DNA from: Prevotella sp. | GTDB lineage: Bacteria > Bacteroidota > Bacteroidia > Bacteroidales > Bacteroidaceae | NCBI GenBank assembly: GCA_016285055.1 | Contig: JAEEPZ010000006.1 | Span: 1 to 64,000 of the forward strand | Direction: 5' to 3' | Length of the DNA stretch: 64,000 bases | Shown here: one piece after another, positions 44,148-52,850 of the stretch | How the letters are laid out: every line of letters starts with the position of its first letter | Numbering within the stretch: position 1 is the stretch's first letter | The notes under the pieces: model-generated | The model's database searches: none | What the model saw: the letters and a program-made list of their open reading frames with translations, nothing else | What the model was told of the DNA's origin: nothing | Translations under genes and position numbers: made by a program

Positions 44148-47100
44148 TTAGAAGTTAACCGACAGTCCGAAGTTGACCACGCGAGCAGTGACATAGGTGT
44201 CGTCGTAGCCACCGGTGAAGCTGTACTGAGGATTCATGCCCTGACGAGCAGTGAGGGTGAAGAGGTTCTCCACGCCGGCGGTGAGGGTGAGGCCATTAAT
44301 GGCACCTCCCAGATGGCTCAGCCATGCCTTCGGCAGGTTGTAGCTCAGCGAGATGTTCTTCATCACCAGGTAGGAGGCGCTGGTCAGCCAACGGTCGCTC
44401 GTGGCGTTGTTCTTCGAGCTGCGGTTGTAGTTCATCTGAGGTGTTCCGTTGGGATCGATACGGTTGGCATCGGTAAGGTTGGCAGGAGCAGCCTTCCATG
44501 AGTCAAGAGCGTCCTTGTGGATGGCCGATGCACTCGACATGGCGTTAGTCGACATCAGTGTCTGATAGGAGCCGTCGAAGGTGTATCCGCCGAGGCTGTA
44601 GGTCATCAGGATGTTGAGCGTCAGGTCTTTCCATGTCAGACCGGTGTTGAATGAGCCGTAGACCTTGGGCAGAGCTGTCTTATGGAAGTCGCGCAGACCA
44701 TAGGCGGTGTCCCTGGTGTAGTTGGTGCCACCCTCATAATAGCCCGTCTCAATCTTGTTGCCATCTTCATCCAGCACAAACTGATCTTTGTCATCTACTT
44801 CATAGAGAGGCGTGCCGCCGATGTTCACCAGCTCGCCAGCTTTCACTGCGTTGTCTATCTTCTCAGGATCAAGGGTGTAGAGTGACTGACCGTCGGCCTG
44901 GTCAACGCCCTCGAAGTGATAGGTGTAGAAATCGTAGAGCGAGCGGCCCTCGGTGTAGTTGTGCAGACCGCTGAGGATGTTGTCGCCATTAGGCAGCTTG
45001 CGGATCTTGTTGTGCAGGAAGGTAGCGTCGATGCCAGCCGTCCAGCGGAAGTCCTTTGTCTTGATGATGTCGCCGTCGAGCGAGATTTCCCAACCGTAGT
45101 TCGAGATGGTACCGATGTTCTTGGGGATAGCCATGTTGTAGTAGTCCTCGTTGTAGGAGAACGAACCGGCCGACAGGGGGAGACGCACGTCGAAGAGCAG
45201 GTCTTTATTGCGCTTGTCGAAGTAGCCGATAGAGAAGTTCAGACGGTCAAACAGACGGCCTTCCAAGGCCACGTCGATGGTCTGTGCTGTCTCCCACTTG
45301 ATGTCGGGAGCCGACAGGCTCTGCTTCATCAGGGCGCTGTTGCCGCCGTTCTTGTCGATGTAGTAGAGTGCCTGATAAGCATAATAGCCGACGCCGGCGT
45401 CATTACCTGTCTCACCGTAGCTGGCACGCAGGCGCAGCTGGTCGACCCAGTCCACATTCTCCATGAAGGCTTCCTTCTTGATGTTCCAGCTGCCGCCGAC
45501 TGAGAAGAAGTTACCCCAGCGGTTGTCCTTGTGGAAACGGCTGGAACCGTCGCGACGGATAGAGGCATCGAAGAAATACTTCTGGTCGAAGTTGTAACGC
45601 ACACGGGCCAGATAGGACTCGGTGGTGTACTCGTCGTCGTTGCCGTACAAGTAGGAGGTGTTGAGGAAGTTGTTCTGCACCGTCAGACCGGGGATGGCCA
45701 TGGTGGTGTTCATGCCGTAGAAGCTCTTCGAGTCATACTTGTAGTTCTCGTGACCGGCCAACACATCGATGTGGTGGAGGCCATAGTCGTGACCCCAGTT
45801 CAGCAGTTCCTGCATGGTGTAGGTCTCATACTCGTAAGCATAGCTCGTGAGGCGTCCGTTGTTGGTGGCACCGTCGCCAATCTCGGGGTTGTTGTAGTGG
45901 GCGCGGTTGGTGGTGCGGTGTGCCATGTTGCCCTTTACTGAGAGTACGAAGTCGTAGGGCAGGTTGATGTTGACGTAGGCGGTGGCGTCGATGACGTTGC
46001 GACGGCGCTCGTCCTGGTCGTTACGCAGCTCATAGGCGATGTTACGGTTGTCCAGGTAGTCCGACTCTGTGTCGTAGGCATATTCGCCGTTTTCATCGAG
46101 TGCAATGGTGCCGTCGGCGTTATGCTTGTAGATAGGATAGACAGGAGCCATGGTACGGGCTGTATAGAACGGGTTGGAATAATACGTTTCCGTGGCGTTG
46201 TTGTTGAAGTGCTGCTTGGAGATGGTTCCCTGCAGGTTCAGACCGGCGTTGACCCACTTGCTGGGGGTGAAGAGGGTGTTGACGCGTCCGGTGTAACGCT
46301 CGTAGTCACTGCCTATCACATAGCCCTTCTCTTTCAGGTAGCCCAGTGAGGAATAGACGTTGACTTTCTCTGTGGTGTAGTTTCCACTCAGGTTGTACTC
46401 CTGACGCTGTCCGGTGCGCTCGATGTTGTCTTCCCAGTCCAGGTCGGTATAGCCGGGCAGCACGTTGGCCACCAGCTTGCCGTTGCCGTCGAAGAGGGCA
46501 TTGGCTTCCTTGTCGAAGATGTTGCCGTGAATCACTTCCGTGGCCAGGTTCTCAGAGGCGTATTTTGCAGCCTCCTCGGGAGTCTTGTCATCGTTCCAGA
46601 TGGCATAGTTCTTCATGGCCTGCCAAGAGGTCTCCATGAAGTCCTTCACGCCCAGACGCTCATACTCCTTGATACCGCGGGTGTAGTAACCGTGGTTGAT
46701 CTTCAGGTTGATCTGCGATGTGCTGGCCGAGCGTCCGCTCTTGGTGGTGATGATGATGACACCAGCCGAAGCGCGGTTGCCATAGAGTGCAGCCGATGCA
46801 GCATCCTTCAGCACCGAGATGCTCTGGATGTCGTCAGGGTTCAGGTCGGCGATGTTGCCGCTGTAGATGATGCCGTCGACGACATAGAGCGGGGTGTTGG
46901 AGCCGTTGAGCGAGCCGATACCGCGGATGCGGATGTTGGGCTCTGCACCAGGCTCACCATAGGTGTTGTTGACCTGCACGCCGGGGGCGGCACCTTCCAG
47001 GGCACCGGTCACTGAGGTACCGATGCGCTGCTCAATCTCCTTTGAGTCGATGGAGGCCACAGAGCCTGTGATGCTCTGCTTCTTAGCCGTACCGTAAGCC

Positions 47101-47420
47101 ACGACCACCACCTCGTCGAGGGCGGTGCGGTCGCTGGTCAGCAGAATGCGCATGTTGGGACGGGCTGTCACTTCCAGCGGATCCATTCCCACATAGGTGA
47201 TGCGCAGCACGTCCTTGCCGGCAGGCGTGGTCAGCGAGAACTGTCCCTGCGCATTGGTCACTGTTCCTACATTGGTACCGACAACCTGAACGGTAGCACC
47301 GATGACGGGCTGGCCGTCATCCTGCGAAATGACGGTACCATTCACTCTCGTCTGGGCGAATGCTCCTCCAACAAAGAGGAAGAGCACTGCCAGCAGTGTC
47401 ATGATTCTTCTTTTTTCCAT
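44148..47420 (-). CDS. SusC/RagA-family TonB-dependent receptor (second pair)
   Basis: Outer-membrane importer of 1090 residues with signal peptide (to GGAFAQ). Carboxypeptidase-D-like domain VNGTVISQDDGQPVIGATVQV, TonB-box region ALDEVVVVAYGTAKK, plug motif DAASAALYGNRASAGVIIITTKSG, and a barrel ending in RVVNFGLSVNF, the ordinary SusC C-terminus. This contrasts with the first receptor, which continues into an OmpA-like domain. SusD follows after 24 bp. The promoter lies about 160 bp upstream, giving a long 5' UTR. Confidence 0.93.
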   Translation of the reverse strand: MEKRRIMTLLAVLFLFVGGAFAQTRVNGTVISQDDGQPVIGATVQVVGTNVGTVTNAQGQFSLTTPAGKDVLRITYVGMDPLEVTARPNMRILLTSDRTALDEVVVVAYGTAKKQSITGSVASIDSKEIEQRIGTSVTGALEGAAPGVQVNNTYGEPGAEPNIRIRGIGSLNGSNTPLYVVDGIIYSGNIADLNPDDIQSISVLKDAASAALYGNRASAGVIIITTKSGRSASTSQINLKINHGYYTRGIKEYERLGVKDFMETSWQAMKNYAIWNDDKTPEEAAKYASENLATEVIHGNIFDKEANALFDGNGKLVANVLPGYTDLDWEDNIERTGQRQEYNLSGNYTTEKVNVYSSLGYLKEKGYVIGSDYERYTGRVNTLFTPSKWVNAGLNLQGTISKQHFNNNATETYYSNPFYTARTMAPVYPIYKHNADGTIALDENGEYAYDTESDYLDNRNIAYELRNDQDERRRNVIDATAYVNINLPYDFVLSVKGNMAHRTTNRAHYNNPEIGDGATNNGRLTSYAYEYETYTMQELLNWGHDYGLHHIDVLAGHENYKYDSKSFYGMNTTMAIPGLTVQNNFLNTSYLYGNDDEYTTESYLARVRYNFDQKYFFDASIRRDGSSRFHKDNRWGNFFSVGGSWNIKKEAFMENVDWVDQLRLRASYGETGNDAGVGYYAYQALYYIDKNGGNSALMKQSLSAPDIKWETAQTIDVALEGRLFDRLNFSIGYFDKRNKDLLFDVRLPLSAGSFSYNEDYYNMAIPKNIGTISNYGWEISLDGDIIKTKDFRWTAGIDATFLHNKIRKLPNGDNILSGLHNYTEGRSLYDFYTYHFEGVDQADGQSLYTLDPEKIDNAVKAGELVNIGGTPLYEVDDKDQFVLDEDGNKIETGYYEGGTNYTRDTAYGLRDFHKTALPKVYGSFNTGLTWKDLTLNILMTYSLGGYTFDGSYQTLMSTNAMSSASAIHKDALDSWKAAPANLTDANRIDPNGTPQMNYNRSSKNNATSDRWLTSASYLVMKNISLSYNLPKAWLSHLGGAINGLTLTAGVENLFTLTARQGMNPQYSFTGGYDDTYVTARVVNFGLSVNF

Positions 47421-47582
47421 AAATTCTCTCTCGTTTTTTTGTTTGTAATTTTGTTATATGAAAGTTCTTTCTGTCATCATCTATATACATTATATATTAA
47501 TAGGCACTCAAACCATGCTATAGTGGGCGCTTAATGGGTCGTTTTTCAGCTGGTGCACATGCACACGAATTGTTACAGTTTG

Positions 47583-47614
47583 CAAAAATAAGCAATAGAA
47601 TTTAAAACGCCAAA
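47583..47614 (-). promoter_or_regulatory. Promoter of the second SusC/SusD operon
   Basis: Minus-strand TTTG (47611-47614) and TATTTTTG (47583-47590) are spaced by 20 bp. The untranslated leader is about 155 nt. The 47421-48244 gap (824 bp) holds this, repeats and the tyrS promoter; no gene is visible. Confidence 0.6.
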
Positions 47615-47737
47615 GCTTTTTGTTAAAAAATGAAAGGTTTCTTTTACTTTCTTGACCTTTTAGATAGTTTTTTAACCTTTTAGCCTACATTTTGCGTGCT
47701 GTGATGTGGAAAAAAGACGATTCTCCACAGTCTGTCA

Positions 47738-47820
47738 GAGGCGTGCCAGGCCTGCCCCCTCGTAGGAGGCGGGCTGAGGCGTGTCAGGCCTGCCCCTCGT
47801 AGGAGGCGGGGCTGAGGCGT
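47738..47820. repeat. 38-bp tandem repeat
   Basis: Two copies of a 38-bp unit beginning GAGGCGTG(C/T)CAGGCCTG, at 47738 and 47776, and the start of a third at 47814. Confidence 0.9.
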
Positions 47821-47876
47821 GGTCATGCTCACCATCGTCTTCCGTCATCTCTTCGGGGCTGGGCGTGCAAGGCTCG

Positions 47877-48015
47877 CCGGTCGTGTGGTGCACGTATTCG
47901 TGCACACCTGCCAGATGAAAAAGCGGAAAGGCCATTTTTGTCCGAAGCCTTCGGACGAAGTGTCCGAAGCCTTCGGACAGAGCGTCCGAAGCCTTCGGAC
48001 TTTTTTGAGGTAGCC
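47877..48015. repeat. Composite intergenic repeat with three 22-bp-period palindromes
   Basis: A 37-bp module with a GTGCACG-tatt-CGTGCAC hairpin (47877-47913), an A-rich spacer, three GTCCGAAGCCTTCGGAC palindromes (47940, 47962, 47984) and a TTTTTTGAGG-TAGCC end. The same order and ends recur at 61033-61237. Confidence 0.93.
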
Positions 48016-48101
48016 TCTACTAAAAACGCAAAGCGCCTGTGCTGCTGAAAAAAACTCGCTTATTCATACCTTTGACACCCATCAAAGGTACTTCCGCTCG
48101 G

Positions 48102-48137
48102 AAAAGCAAAAGAAAAATGGCTTTTTCTTTTGCTTTT
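48102..48137. repeat. 16-bp perfect hairpin overlapping the tyrS -33 box
   Basis: AAAAGCAAAAGAAAAA and its exact complement flank a 4-nt loop. The right arm contains the TTTG used as the tyrS -33 element. A CTCGCTTATTC-TACCTTTG motif is directly repeated on its two sides (48054-48074 and 48139-48159). Confidence 0.9.
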
Positions 48138-48159
48138 CACTCGCTTATTCGTACCTTTG
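48129..48159 (+). promoter_or_regulatory. tyrS promoter
   Basis: TTTG (48129-48132) and TACCTTTG (48152-48159) with a 19-bp spacer. A second TACCTTTG at 48067-48074 lies upstream, within a TACCTTTGA...TCAAAGGTA inverted repeat. Confidence 0.7.
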
Positions 48160-48244
48160 CACCGATTTTCGGCCTTTTGGGCCGATGCTTGCCCAAAGAG
48201 GAATACACAGACAGCATTTAGAATCAATAAAATAGAAAACACTG

Positions 48245-49579
48245 ATGAGAAAGAACTTTGTAGAAGAGCTCCGCTGGCGCGGAATGTTGGCACAAATCAT
48301 GCCTGGCACAGAAGAACTGTTGCAGAAAGAGATGGTAACGGCTTACTTGGGCACCGACCCGACGGCCGACTCCTTACACATCGGCCATCTCTGTGGCATT
48401 ATGATGCTGCGTCACCTGCAGCGCTGCGGCCACCGCCCCGTCATCCTCGTGGGAGGCGCCACGGGCATGATAGGCGACCCCAGCGGCAAGTCGCAGGAGC
48501 GCAACCTGCTGAACGACGAGACGCTGCGCCACAACCAGGAGTGCATCAAGGCACAGGTGGCCAAGTTCCTGGACTTCGGGGAAGCCCCCCTGTCGTCCAC
48601 CGAGGGGGACACAAATGCTGGCGAGCCCAGTAATAAAGCCATCATGGTGAACAACTACGACTGGATGAAGGACTTCACCTTCCTCGACTTCGCCCGCGAG
48701 GTGGGCAAGCACATCACCGTGAACTATATGATGGCGAAGGAGAGCGTGCAGCAGCGCCTCAACGGCACCGCCCGCGACGGCCTCTCGTTCACCGAGTTCA
48801 CCTACCAGCTGCTGCAGGGCTACGACTTCCTCTACCTCTACCAGCACTACGGCGTGAAGCTGCAGCTCGGCGGCAACGACCAGTGGGGCAACATGACCAC
48901 GGGCACGGAGCTCATACGCCGCACACTGGGCAACGAGGTGGAGACCTTCGCCCTCACCTGCCCGCTCATCACGAAGAGCGACGGCAAGAAGTTCGGCAAG
49001 ACCGAGAGCGGCAACATCTGGCTCGACCCGAAGCGCACCACACCGTATAAGTTCTACCAGTTCTGGCTGAACGTCAGCGACGACGATGCCGAGCGCTACA
49101 TCAAGATCTTCACCTCTTTGGACAAGGAGACCATCGACGCTCTCATTGCCGAGCACAAGCAGGATCCGGGCCGCCGCATCCTGCAGAAGCGGCTGGCCGA
49201 GGAGACCACCGTCATGGTGCACTCGCAGGAGGCGCTCGACATGGCCATCGAGGCCTCGAACATCCTCTTCGGCAAGGCTACGAAGGAGGCCCTGCAGAAG
49301 CTGGACGAGCAGACGTTCCTCGATGTTTTCGACGGTGTGCCGCAGTACACCATCCAGAAGGACCAGCTGGGGCAGGTGGCCTCTGAGCTCTTCACCACCA
49401 CCGCCAACGTGTTCAGCAGCAAGCGCGAGATCCGCGAGTTCCTCAAGAGCGGCGCCCTCAGTTTGAACAAGGAGAAGCTGGGCGACGACCGCCCCATCAC
49501 TGCCGACGACCTCATCGACGGCAAGTACCTGCTGGTGCAGCGCGGCAAGAAGAACTATTACCTTGTCACGGTAGATTAA
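48245..49579 (+). CDS. tyrS: Tyrosyl-tRNA synthetase with a partial palindromic insertion
   Basis: Charges tRNA-Tyr. 444 residues, about 14-18 more than usual. Class I motifs: HIGH variant in [24 protein letters not shown], the tyrosine-site [17 protein letters not shown] equivalent [11 protein letters not shown]-terminal S4 RNA-binding domain ([21 protein letters not shown]) is intact. Residues 114-131 ([11 protein letters not shown] ...) between KFLDFGE and [11 protein letters not shown] are the left half of the GC-rich palindromic element; the right arm is missing. The site is a loop after the Rossmann entry, away from the catalytic motifs. Confidence 0.96.
   Translation: MRKNFVEELRWRGMLAQIMPGTEELLQKEMVTAYLGTDPTADSLHIGHLCGIMMLRHLQRCGHRPVILVGGATGMIGDPSGKSQERNLLNDETLRHNQECIKAQVAKFLDFGEAPLSSTEGDTNAGEPSNKAIMVNNYDWMKDFTFLDFAREVGKHITVNYMMAKESVQQRLNGTARDGLSFTEFTYQLLQGYDFLYLYQHYGVKLQLGGNDQWGNMTTGTELIRRTLGNEVETFALTCPLITKSDGKKFGKTESGNIWLDPKRTTPYKFYQFWLNVSDDDAERYIKIFTSLDKETIDALIAEHKQDPGRRILQKRLAEETTVMVHSQEALDMAIEASNILFGKATKEALQKLDEQTFLDVFDGVPQYTIQKDQLGQVASELFTTTANVFSSKREIREFLKSGALSLNKEKLGDDRPITADDLIDGKYLLVQRGKKNYYLVTVD
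48584..48637 (+). repeat. Truncated GC-rich palindromic element in tyrS
   Basis: 54 bp, 18 codons, containing the left arm ([10 protein letters not shown]) and core only. The core N-A-G-E-P-S-N is closest to the GH2 copy (N-V-G-K-P-S-N). Confidence 0.88.
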
Positions 49580-49582
49580 ATA

Positions 49583-49800
49583 AAGGAGTTAAAGGAGTTA
49601 AGGGAGTTAAAGGAGTTAAAGACAATAGTTTATCCCGTCACCATTCTTTAAAATAACGGCATGACAAATGTCTTTAACTCCTTTAACTCCCTTAACTCCC
49701 AACTCCTTAACTCCTTTAACTTCCTTAAAACAAATGTCTTTAACTCCTTTAACTCCTTTAACTCCTTTAACTACCAACTCCTTTAACTCCCCTAACACCC
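49583..49800. repeat. GGAGTTAAA hairpin element (tyrS / M16 gap)
   Basis: Perfect 31-bp inverted repeat (49594-49624 with 49669-49699, 44-nt loop) made of GGAGTTAAA/GGAGTTAAG units, extended by further CTCCTTTAA units. The inner arm ends (AAAGACAAT and ATTTGTCTTT-like) match those of 24572-24744. Confidence 0.9.
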
Positions 49801-49818
49801 ACTAATATTTAAATAATA

Positions 49819-52644
49819 ATGTATATGAAAAAGTTTTTCGTAGCAGCATTGTTCTTGCTGACGGCCGCCACCCCGACGGTGACGGCACAAGAGGCCTTGC
49901 CGCCCATCCCCGTGGACAAGGAGGTGCGCATCGGCAAGCTTGACAACGGCCTGACCTATTACATCCGCCACAACGAGTGGCCGGAGCACGTGGCCAACTT
50001 CTACATCGCCCAGCGCGTGGGCTCCATCCAGGAGGAGGAGAACCAGCGCGGACTGGCACACTTCCTCGAGCACATGGCCTTCAACGGCTCTGAGCACTTC
50101 AAGGGCAACGACCTCATCGAGTTCACACGCTCACTCGGCGTGGAGTTCGGCAGCGACCTGAACGCCTACACCTCGATAGACCAGACCGTCTACCGCGTCT
50201 GCAACGTGCCCACCACACGACAGTCGGCCCTCGACTCGTGTATGTTCATCCTCAAGGACTGGAGCAACGGTCTGCTCTTAGAGAAGGACGAGATAGTGAA
50301 GGAGCGCGACGTGGTGCACAACGAATACCGCTTAGGTGACGGTCCCTCGCAGCGCATGATCACACGCGCACTGCCTAAGATGTACCCCGGCTCGAAGTAC
50401 GGCGTGCGCATGCCCATCGGCCTGATGAGCGTCGTCGACAACTTCAAGCCGAAGGAGCTGAAGGCCTACTACCAGAAGTGGTACCGCCCCGACAACCAGG
50501 CCATCATCGTGGTGGGCGACATCGACGTCGACCACTTCGAGGCAAAGGTGAAGGAGCTGTTCAGCGGCATCAAGGTCAACCCGAAGGCACCGAAGGTCAT
50601 ACCCGAGGAGGTGCCCGACAACGACGAGGCTATTTACATCTTCGAGAAGGACAAGGAGCAGCAGATGAACCAGATCCTGGTGTTTATGAAGCATGAGACG
50701 ACCAAGCCGGAGGAGAAGAAGAACATGGACTACCTCATCGAGATCTATGTCAAGGCCGTGCTGTCGAACATGTTCAATGCCCGTCTGCAGGAGCTGACCA
50801 ACGATCCCGACTGCCCGTTCCTGCAGGCTATGGGCGACGACGACGACTACCTGCTGGCCTCGACGAAGGCCGCCTTCCAGATGCTGGGCGTTCCCAAGGA
50901 AGGCCGCGACATGGAGACGCTCACCGCCATGGTGCGCGAGGCACGCCGCGCCGCTGAGTTCGGCTTCACCGCCACGGAGTATGAGCGCGCCAAGGCCGAC
51001 TACCTCAGCAGTCTGGAGAAGATGTACACCAACCGCGCGAAGATCACCAACGACGACCTGGGCGACCAGTACCGCGACAACTTCCTCACCAACGAGCCTA
51101 TTCCCGCCATCGAGGACTTGTACCAGCTGATGCAGGCCATCGCTCCGAGCATCCCCGTCGACGTCATCAACATGGCGCTGCCCGAGATAATCAGCAACTC
51201 TGACAAGAACCTCGTCGTCATGGAGTGGGCACGCGAGGCCGACGGTCTCACCTACCCCACCGAGGACGACATGCGCAAGGCTGTGGCACAGGCACGCGCC
51301 GAGGAGATAGCCGCCTACGTGGACAACGTGAAGGACGAGCCGCTCATCAGCGAGATGCCCGAGAAAGGCACCATCGTCAGCGAGACCACCGACAAAGTGT
51401 TCGGCTATAAGGAGCTGAAGCTCAGCAACGGCGCCACCGTCATCCTCATGCCTACCGACTACAAGGACGACGAGGTGCAGATGAAGGCTTGGGCCGACGG
51501 CGGCAAGGGTCTCTACGGCAGCAGCGACTTCTCCAGCCTGAAGGTGTTCGACGAGGTCATCGGCATGAGCGGCCTCGGCAACTTCTCCAGCACGGAGCTG
51601 CAGAAAGCACTCGCTGGCAAGGAAGCCAACGCCGACCTCTCGCTGACAGAGATGCGCCAGTATTGCACCGCACACTCCACGCCGAAGGACTTGGAGACGA
51701 TGTTCCAGATGGTCTACCTCTACTTCACCAACGTCAGCAAGGACGAGAAGCAGTTCCAGAACCTGATGACACAGCTCGACATGGCGCTGAAGAACAAGTC
51801 GCTGTCGCCCGACCTGGTCTATACCGACTCGCTCGCCGCTACGCTCTACGGCCATAACCCCCGCTACAACAACATCGACATCAAGGACCTGCCCCAGGTG
51901 AACTACGACCGCATCCTGCAGATAGCCAAGGAGCGCTACCGCAACGCCGGCGCCTTCACCTTCGCCTTCGTGGGTAAGTTTGAGGAGGAGGCCATCCGCC
52001 CGCTCATCGAGCAGTATATCGCTTCGCTGCCCGCCACCGGCGAGCCTGCCGACAAGCCCGTCGACGTGCAGACGCTGGTCAAGGGACAGGTGAAGAACCA
52101 CTTCACCATGAAGGCAGAGAGCCCGAAGGCCATCGACGTGGAGTTCTGGACGGCAGAGGCACCCTACAACGTTGACAACATCGTGAAGATTGACGCCGCC
52201 GGACAGCTCCTGCAGATGATCTACCTGAAGACCATCCGCGAGGACGAGAGCGCGGCCTACAGCTGCGGTGCCAGCGGCAACTTCAACCTGCGCAGCACCA
52301 AGCCCACCATGATGCTGCAGGCCTACTGCCCGATGAATCCCGACAAGAGCGACATAGCCCTGCGCCTCATCCGCGAGGGCATCGAGGGTGCTGCCAAGAG
52401 CGTAAACGCTGACCAGCTGCAGAAGGTGAAGGACTATATGCTGAAGCAGGTAGACCTCGACGCCAAGACCAACAGCTACTGGATGAACGTCATCGACAAC
52501 TGGCGCACCTATAAGCTCGACCGTCATCACGACTACAAGAAGGCTGTCGAGGCTCTGACACCCGAAAGCCTCAGCCGCTTCATCCGCGAGAAGTTGCTGG
52601 GCAGCGGCAACCACATAGAGGTGGTGATGCTGCCGGAAAAATAG
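49819..52644 (+). CDS. M16-family zinc metallopeptidase (pitrilysin-like)
   Basis: Exported peptidase of 941 residues with two M16 halves. Signal peptide MKKFFVAALFLLTAATPTVTAQ; ATG 49825 is an equally likely start. The inverted zinc motif is in RGLAHFLEHMAFNGSEHF (HxxEH), with the third ligand Glu in EIVKERDVVHNEYR. Region ELKAYYQKWYRPDNQAIIVVGDID is the family core. The second half (KELKLSNGATVILMPTDYKDDEVQMKAW) lacks the motif, as usual for inactive C-terminal halves. Probably degrades peptides in the periplasm. Confidence 0.93.
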   Translation: MYMKKFFVAALFLLTAATPTVTAQEALPPIPVDKEVRIGKLDNGLTYYIRHNEWPEHVANFYIAQRVGSIQEEENQRGLAHFLEHMAFNGSEHFKGNDLIEFTRSLGVEFGSDLNAYTSIDQTVYRVCNVPTTRQSALDSCMFILKDWSNGLLLEKDEIVKERDVVHNEYRLGDGPSQRMITRALPKMYPGSKYGVRMPIGLMSVVDNFKPKELKAYYQKWYRPDNQAIIVVGDIDVDHFEAKVKELFSGIKVNPKAPKVIPEEVPDNDEAIYIFEKDKEQQMNQILVFMKHETTKPEEKKNMDYLIEIYVKAVLSNMFNARLQELTNDPDCPFLQAMGDDDDYLLASTKAAFQMLGVPKEGRDMETLTAMVREARRAAEFGFTATEYERAKADYLSSLEKMYTNRAKITNDDLGDQYRDNFLTNEPIPAIEDLYQLMQAIAPSIPVDVINMALPEIISNSDKNLVVMEWAREADGLTYPTEDDMRKAVAQARAEEIAAYVDNVKDEPLISEMPEKGTIVSETTDKVFGYKELKLSNGATVILMPTDYKDDEVQMKAWADGGKGLYGSSDFSSLKVFDEVIGMSGLGNFSSTELQKALAGKEANADLSLTEMRQYCTAHSTPKDLETMFQMVYLYFTNVSKDEKQFQNLMTQLDMALKNKSLSPDLVYTDSLAATLYGHNPRYNNIDIKDLPQVNYDRILQIAKERYRNAGAFTFAFVGKFEEEAIRPLIEQYIASLPATGEPADKPVDVQTLVKGQVKNHFTMKAESPKAIDVEFWTAEAPYNVDNIVKIDAAGQLLQMIYLKTIREDESAAYSCGASGNFNLRSTKPTMMLQAYCPMNPDKSDIALRLIREGIEGAAKSVNADQLQKVKDYMLKQVDLDAKTNSYWMNVIDNWRTYKLDRHHDYKKAVEALTPESLSRFIREKLLGSGNHIEVVMLPEK

Positions 52645-52646
52645 TG

Positions 52647-52850
52647 TAGAGTGTAGAGTGTAGAGTGTAAAGTTTGCTGCCGCCGTCCCTGCAACGGATG
52701 GTTTTGAGTATAAAGATTGCTGCCGCCGTACCATCAACGAATGGAACGGCGGCAGCAAACTTTACACTCTAAACTCTACACTCTAAACTAGTCCGTTGCA
52801 GGTACGGCGGTAGCAAACTCTACACTCTACATTCTACACTCTACACTCTA
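52647..52850. repeat. GTGTAGAGT tract with 26-bp hairpin between convergent genes
   Basis: Heptamer-like GTAGAGT units and a perfect 26-bp inverted repeat (52661-52686 with 52746-52771) carrying GCTGCCGCCGT, with additional partial copies of that motif. It separates the M16 gene and GH2 and may stop transcription from both sides. Confidence 0.88.

Noticed and set aside
47735-48013. Small ORFs in the SusC-tyrS gap
   Set aside because: They are composed of the 38-bp tandem repeat and palindrome array, with no recognisable start context or protein features.
50332-52758. 808-residue minus-strand ORF opposite the M16 peptidase gene
   Set aside because: Leu/Val/His-rich translation without motifs, a mirror of GC-rich codons; the plus-strand frame has a full M16 protein.
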